Part shown: positions 60,849 to 64,000 of the stretch, one piece after another | Position numbering within the stretch: the first letter of the stretch is position 1 | Layout of the letters: each line of letters opens with the position of its first letter | From: Chitinophagaceae bacterium | GTDB taxonomy: Bacteria > Bacteroidota > Bacteroidia > Chitinophagales > Chitinophagaceae | Direction of reading: 5' to 3' | NCBI GenBank assembly: GCA_016719165.1 | Contig: JADKAJ010000002.1 | Coordinates: forward strand, 62,001 to 126,000 | Length of the DNA stretch: 64,000 bases | Position numbers and translations under genes: made by a program | Notes under the pieces: generated by a model | Told to the model about the DNA's origin: nothing | The model's input: only the letters and a program-made list of their open reading frames with translations | The model's database searches: none

Positions 60849-61370
60849 ATGAGAAAGTTTATACCCGTAATTTTTGCATTTATTTTTACTACCGGTGTTT
60901 TTGCCCAAAACCAGTTTGAAACATTGGTAGAAAGACCCAATGAAAAAAGCCTGAAAGGTATTATTTCCCGGTCAGTGCTGGAGAGTGACACTTCATTTAA
61001 GTGGTTTGCCACTAATTACAAAGCCTTCAGCCCCAATACAGCTGCAATTGCAGCTTTAAAGCAACAGGCTGACTCAATCCAATTACTGGTTTTCATGGGT
61101 ACCTGGTGCGAAGACTCCCATTTCATTATACCAAAATTCTATGCTTTAACGGATGCAGCTGGCTTTTCACAAGACCGTATTTCCCTGATTGGTGTAGACA
61201 GAAATAAAAAAACACTAAGCCATCTTACTGAAGCGTTGAATGTAATTAATGTTCCCACCATCATCGTTTTAAAGAATGGGAAAGAAGCCGGTCGTGTGGT
61301 AGAATATGGTAAATATGGAATGTTTGATAAAGAATTAGGAGAAATAATAAACTCCCTAAACAAACAATAG
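60849..61370 (+). CDS. Exported thioredoxin-fold protein with single-cysteine active site
   Basis: A 173-residue protein with a signal peptide (ends V-F-A-Q) and a thioredoxin-like fold. The active-site loop reads W-C-E-D-S (Cys87, Ser90), so the resolving Cys of the usual W-C-x-x-C is replaced by Ser. The conserved cis-Pro occurs in N-V-P-T-I-I. It may act by a monothiol mechanism or as a peptide-binding variant rather than a disulfide reductase. It ends 1 bp before the mscS stop on the opposite strand. No recognised named family. Confidence 0.85.
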   Translation: MRKFIPVIFAFIFTTGVFAQNQFETLVERPNEKSLKGIISRSVLESDTSFKWFATNYKAFSPNTAAIAALKQQADSIQLLVFMGTWCEDSHFIIPKFYALTDAAGFSQDRISLIGVDRNKKTLSHLTEALNVINVPTIIVLKNGKEAGRVVEYGKYGMFDKELGEIINSLNKQ

Positions 61371-61371
61371 C

Positions 61372-62454
61372 CTATTTGCTGATTCTTACATCAGTACTGC
61401 TACCTGCAATTTCAATCTTTAATTCCCCGAGCAACTGCAAACTTTGCAGGTTTATTTCCTGTTTTACCTGATTAAACTCTTGTATGGTAATAGGTGCGGT
61501 ATAATAATCTGACAGGATAACTATAGCATTACTTGTTATATCTGACAATAGCACATTTGCATTCTCTACCTCCTTTCGTCCAACAATTGTATTGATACCA
61601 GCTAATAATTGTTCAATAGCTGCAGGTGCCGTTTGCAATCCAATTTCCAGTTTCAGATCACCCCTTCTTTGAGTACGCAGGGAAAGGTTATCCAGTATGC
61701 TATCTACCATTTGTTTATTAGGTACAGTTACATAGGTTTTCTGATCGGTCCGTATGCGGGTACTCCGCAAGCCTATCCGTTCAACAGAGCCTGTTATATT
61801 ATTCACTTTTACCAGGTCACCCATAATAAAAGGTTTGTCAAAGAAGATAATAAAGGAAGCGATCAGGTTTTCCAGGCTTTCCCGCAAGGCTAATGCTATA
61901 GCAGCTCCCACAATACTAAGCCCTGTAAGCAAGCCTCCGATATTCAAGTCAAATGCATATTTCAGCACCATCATTATGCCGATGATTACAAGAATAACCT
62001 TAAAAAAATCTTTAAAGAAAACGATCAACTGGTTATCTGACTGATCAGGCGTAAGATTGGCCTTTTTTTCAAGCAATACTGCTATGAAATCAATGATCCT
62101 GAGTAATAACCCGATAAAAGAAACAATCAGGACAATTGTACCAACACAATGTACAATCTCTTTTGCCGTGTATTTGTAGATTGTCACATTAATTATTTCC
62201 GGGAAATTCAGTTTATATAAAGCAGCAATAGAAACCAGTATCAGCAGAAAAAAACCAAGGGGCTTCATCACCAGACTGGTAAATGATTGTTTATCTACAT
62301 TATTCCAAATCCTATGTACAATACGAAAGAGTAAGCCGGCTACATAGCGGGAAATATACCGCATGAATAACCATACAAATAATATGATGCCGCCTGCTAT
62401 AAGGTAATTCCTTACGGGGTTGTCCCACCATACCTGTTCCAGAAAGTCATTCAT
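61372..62454 (-). CDS. Small-conductance mechanosensitive channel, MscS family
   Basis: A 360-residue inner-membrane channel that opens on osmotic downshift. It has about five membrane helices; the pore-lining helix is Gly/Ala rich (G-G-L-L-T-G-L-S-I-V-G-A-A-I-A-L-A). The beta domain includes I-M-G-D-L-V-K-V-N-N-I-T-G-S-V-E-R-I and the arginine pair in L-R-S-T-R-I-R. The C-terminal domain is shorter than in E. coli MscS. Confidence 0.92.
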   Translation of the reverse strand: MNDFLEQVWWDNPVRNYLIAGGIILFVWLFMRYISRYVAGLLFRIVHRIWNNVDKQSFTSLVMKPLGFFLLILVSIAALYKLNFPEIINVTIYKYTAKEIVHCVGTIVLIVSFIGLLLRIIDFIAVLLEKKANLTPDQSDNQLIVFFKDFFKVILVIIGIMMVLKYAFDLNIGGLLTGLSIVGAAIALALRESLENLIASFIIFFDKPFIMGDLVKVNNITGSVERIGLRSTRIRTDQKTYVTVPNKQMVDSILDNLSLRTQRRGDLKLEIGLQTAPAAIEQLLAGINTIVGRKEVENANVLLSDITSNAIVILSDYYTAPITIQEFNQVKQEINLQSLQLLGELKIEIAGSSTDVRISK

Positions 62455-62504
62455 GAAATAAGAAAATTTGAACTATAAAATTATTGAATTCGCAGAAGAT
62501 AATA

Positions 62505-63335
62505 TCAGCGGATGGCATAAATAGAAATGCAGTCCAGCTTTCCATCACATTCTTTCCGCAATGCATACAAGCGACTTGCACTAAAATTGAATGACCTGGC
62601 ACCGGTAATTTGTTCAGGTATTTTCCATTCATCGTACATAAAAGTATTGATGTCGTAGCGGAAAAGTGTATCCTGCTTTGAACCAAAAATAAACTTTCCG
62701 GTCACTTTCAGGTTTTGCCAGCGTTGAATCATAATATTGTTTTTCAACGATCCGAAATAATCAAACACATACACTCCTTTCAATGAATCATACAGGTACA
62801 CATACTTATTCTCATCAAATATTTTATATGGTGAAGGGCCATAGCCTAATAAAAGCCTGAAATCAGGTGTTTCCTGTAATAACTTCCCATCTTCATCTAT
62901 TTTTTTGAGTTTACTCTCCAGTTCGTCATATACCCAGATTTTATTATCATATGATTGGGCAATAACTTTTGCCTGAAAAATATTCTGCTTCCGGATATCA
63001 ACAGTATTGACAGCATTCAGGAAACGATCCAGCATGACAACTGTTGCAAAGTCACGGTAATAAAGTAACACTTTTAGAGGGTTAGAAACATCGATCAGTG
63101 TAGCTCTGCCAAACTTTCTTATGTCATTATAAATCGCAACAGAGTCTCCGTTAGCTGTATATTTTTTAACCTGGTTCCGGCTGTTGAGTACATAAATATT
63201 GTCCAGGTTGTCAACGGTAAAGTCAACGATATCTCCTTTCAGGATTTTAAGTAACTGGAAAGTTGTATCGGCTTGTGAAAACCCGGTAGCAGACAACAAA
63301 AAGGAAACAAACAATATGGCTGAAAATTTTTTCAT
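62505..63335 (-). CDS. Secreted beta-propeller-like protein of unknown function
   Basis: A 276-residue protein with signal peptide (M-K-K-F-S-A-I-L ... G-F-S-Q). The mature part is built of repeated short beta blades (I-V-D-F-T-V-D-N-L-D-N-I-Y-V-L, K-V-I-A-Q-S-Y-D-N-K-I-W-V-Y, N-K-Y-V-Y-L-Y-D), consistent with a small six-bladed propeller. Two Cys near the C-terminus (C-D-G-K-L-D-C) may form a disulfide. It begins next to the lpxH stop (63336/63335), so they are co-transcribed, but a functional tie to lipid A is not evident. Confidence 0.75.
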   Translation of the reverse strand: MKKFSAILFVSFLLSATGFSQADTTFQLLKILKGDIVDFTVDNLDNIYVLNSRNQVKKYTANGDSVAIYNDIRKFGRATLIDVSNPLKVLLYYRDFATVVMLDRFLNAVNTVDIRKQNIFQAKVIAQSYDNKIWVYDELESKLKKIDEDGKLLQETPDFRLLLGYGPSPYKIFDENKYVYLYDSLKGVYVFDYFGSLKNNIMIQRWQNLKVTGKFIFGSKQDTLFRYDINTFMYDEWKIPEQITGARSFNFSASRLYALRKECDGKLDCISIYAIR

Positions 63336-64000
63336 TTATTTCCTGATGATCTTGTCATCATTCCCTTTGTAAGATTTTAGTTCCAAGGTGGAGCCATCAA
63401 ATACAGCATAGGTGTAATAACGGATCCAGTCACCCAGGTTAATATATTTACTCTCTTCATTCAGACGATACTCAATGGCCAGGTGTCTATGTCCGAATAC
63501 AAAAAAATTGATCTTTTGCTGTACCAGCACTTCTTTACAGTAAATGATCAGCCATTCCTTGTCCTCACCCAGGAATATCTCTTCAGAAGCTCCCGTCTGT
63601 GCCCTGCTGCGGCGGCTGAGGTAATTGGCTAACCCCATGCCCAAGAGAGGAGGAAAAATGCCAAACAACCATTTACTCACCGGGTTGCGAAATACTTTTT
63701 TCAGTCTTTTATACCCATGATCGCCGGGTCCCAGGCCATCGCCATGCCCGATCAGGAACTTTTTTCCGCTTCTTTCAAATTCTTTGGGTTGAAAATAAAC
63801 CGGCATATTAAGCTCCTGCTGAAAATAATCCCGCATCCACATATCGTGGTTACCCACAAAAAAATGCATCGATATCCCGGCATCAGCCAATTCGCCCAGC
63901 TTTCCTAATAACCGGACAAAACCTTTAGGAACAACTTTCCGGTATTCATACCAGAAATCGAACATATCGCCGACCAAAAAGATTTCTGCTGCTTCCTGTT
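63336..64000 (-). CDS. lpxH: UDP-2,3-diacylglucosamine diphosphatase-type phosphoesterase, 5'-truncated by the window
   Basis: The visible 221 codons are the C-terminal part of a calcineurin-like phosphoesterase; the frame stays open to the window edge. Visible ligand motifs: G-D-M-F-D (second), G-N-H-D (third), G-H-G-D and G-H-R-H (fifth). The first motif, D-x-H, lies beyond 64000. The arrangement and context fit LpxH, which hydrolyses UDP-diacylglucosamine to lipid X in lipid A synthesis at the inner membrane. Related phosphoesterases share these motifs, so the specific name is likely rather than certain. Confidence 0.82.
   Translation of the reverse strand, partial: QEAAEIFLVGDMFDFWYEYRKVVPKGFVRLLGKLGELADAGISMHFFVGNHDMWMRDYFQQELNMPVYFQPKEFERSGKKFLIGHGDGLGPGDHGYKRLKKVFRNPVSKWLFGIFPPLLGMGLANYLSRRSRAQTGASEEIFLGEDKEWLIIYCKEVLVQQKINFFVFGHRHLAIEYRLNEESKYINLGDWIRYYTYAVFDGSTLELKSYKGNDDKIIRK

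Noticed and set aside
1..64000. CRISPR array, tRNA/rRNA, insertion sequence, prophage or defence island
   Set aside because: No regularly spaced repeats, cloverleaf, transposase, integrase, phage structural or restriction genes were found on either strand.

Overview
The window reads as an ordinary chromosomal segment of a Bacteroidota bacterium, most likely of the Chitinophagaceae or a close relative. The pointers are a SusC/SusD pair, a PorZ-type component of the type IX secretion system with its own C-terminal sorting domain, several TonB-dependent or outer-membrane beta-barrel proteins, -7 promoter elements of the TAnnTTTG type instead of E. coli-like -10 boxes, few Shine-Dalgarno sequences and moderately AT-rich DNA. 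Every identification is from reading the sequence; no database was searched. I see no tRNA, rRNA, CRISPR array, insertion sequence or prophage.

Layout. 1-3.7 kb: a phosphate module (truncated secreted protein, phosphate-selective-type porin, PhoU-like DUF47 protein, PiT transporter) with two 11-bp-phased repeat arrays that look like Pho boxes. 3.7-5.8 kb: galE and the C-terminal half of a split transketolase. 5.9-7.7 kb: an ECF sigma factor, a membrane protein with three copies of a Y-x-V-P-x-G-Y-F motif, and a small Spy-like periplasmic protein. 7.8-14.7 kb (minus strand): an MBL-fold hydrolase and the cell-elongation operon mreB-mreC-mreD-mrdA-rodA. 14.9-19.1 kb: an MFS transporter, a small outer-membrane protein, tryptophan 2,3-dioxygenase and purD. 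19.2-24.9 kb: three peptide importers in a row (POT, POT, OPT). 24.9-30 kb: a DUF1501/DUF1800 pair, an AlkB-type hydroxylase and an M43 metalloprotease lipoprotein. 30-35 kb: serS, a conserved small protein, a cyclophilin and a beta-barrel receptor. 35-38.6 kb: gcvH, a second ECF sigma/anti-sigma pair, a VanZ-like protein and a DUF937-like protein. 38.8-46.5 kb: prfA, an amidohydrolase, recO, porZ and an RND/MMPL exporter. 46.8-54.2 kb: susC, susD, a thioredoxin-like lipoprotein and gatB. 54.4-64 kb: a PDZ protein, a GNAT acetyltransferase, a 47-residue membrane protein, alaS with an apparent frameshift, an M23 peptidase, a MerR regulator, a thioredoxin-like protein, an MscS channel, a propeller-like secreted protein and a truncated lpxH.

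How the genes work together. The phosphate genes form an outer-membrane-to-cytoplasm route whose two promoters appear to share one operator type. The mre operon holds the elongasome core. The POT/OPT cluster imports peptides. The two ECF cassettes look like independent envelope-signalling units. The rest are housekeeping genes. The items most worth a second look are the phased Pho-like arrays, the triplicated-motif sigma-factor partner, the alaS frameshift, the orphan AlkB, and small or leaderless genes that automated calling could miss.
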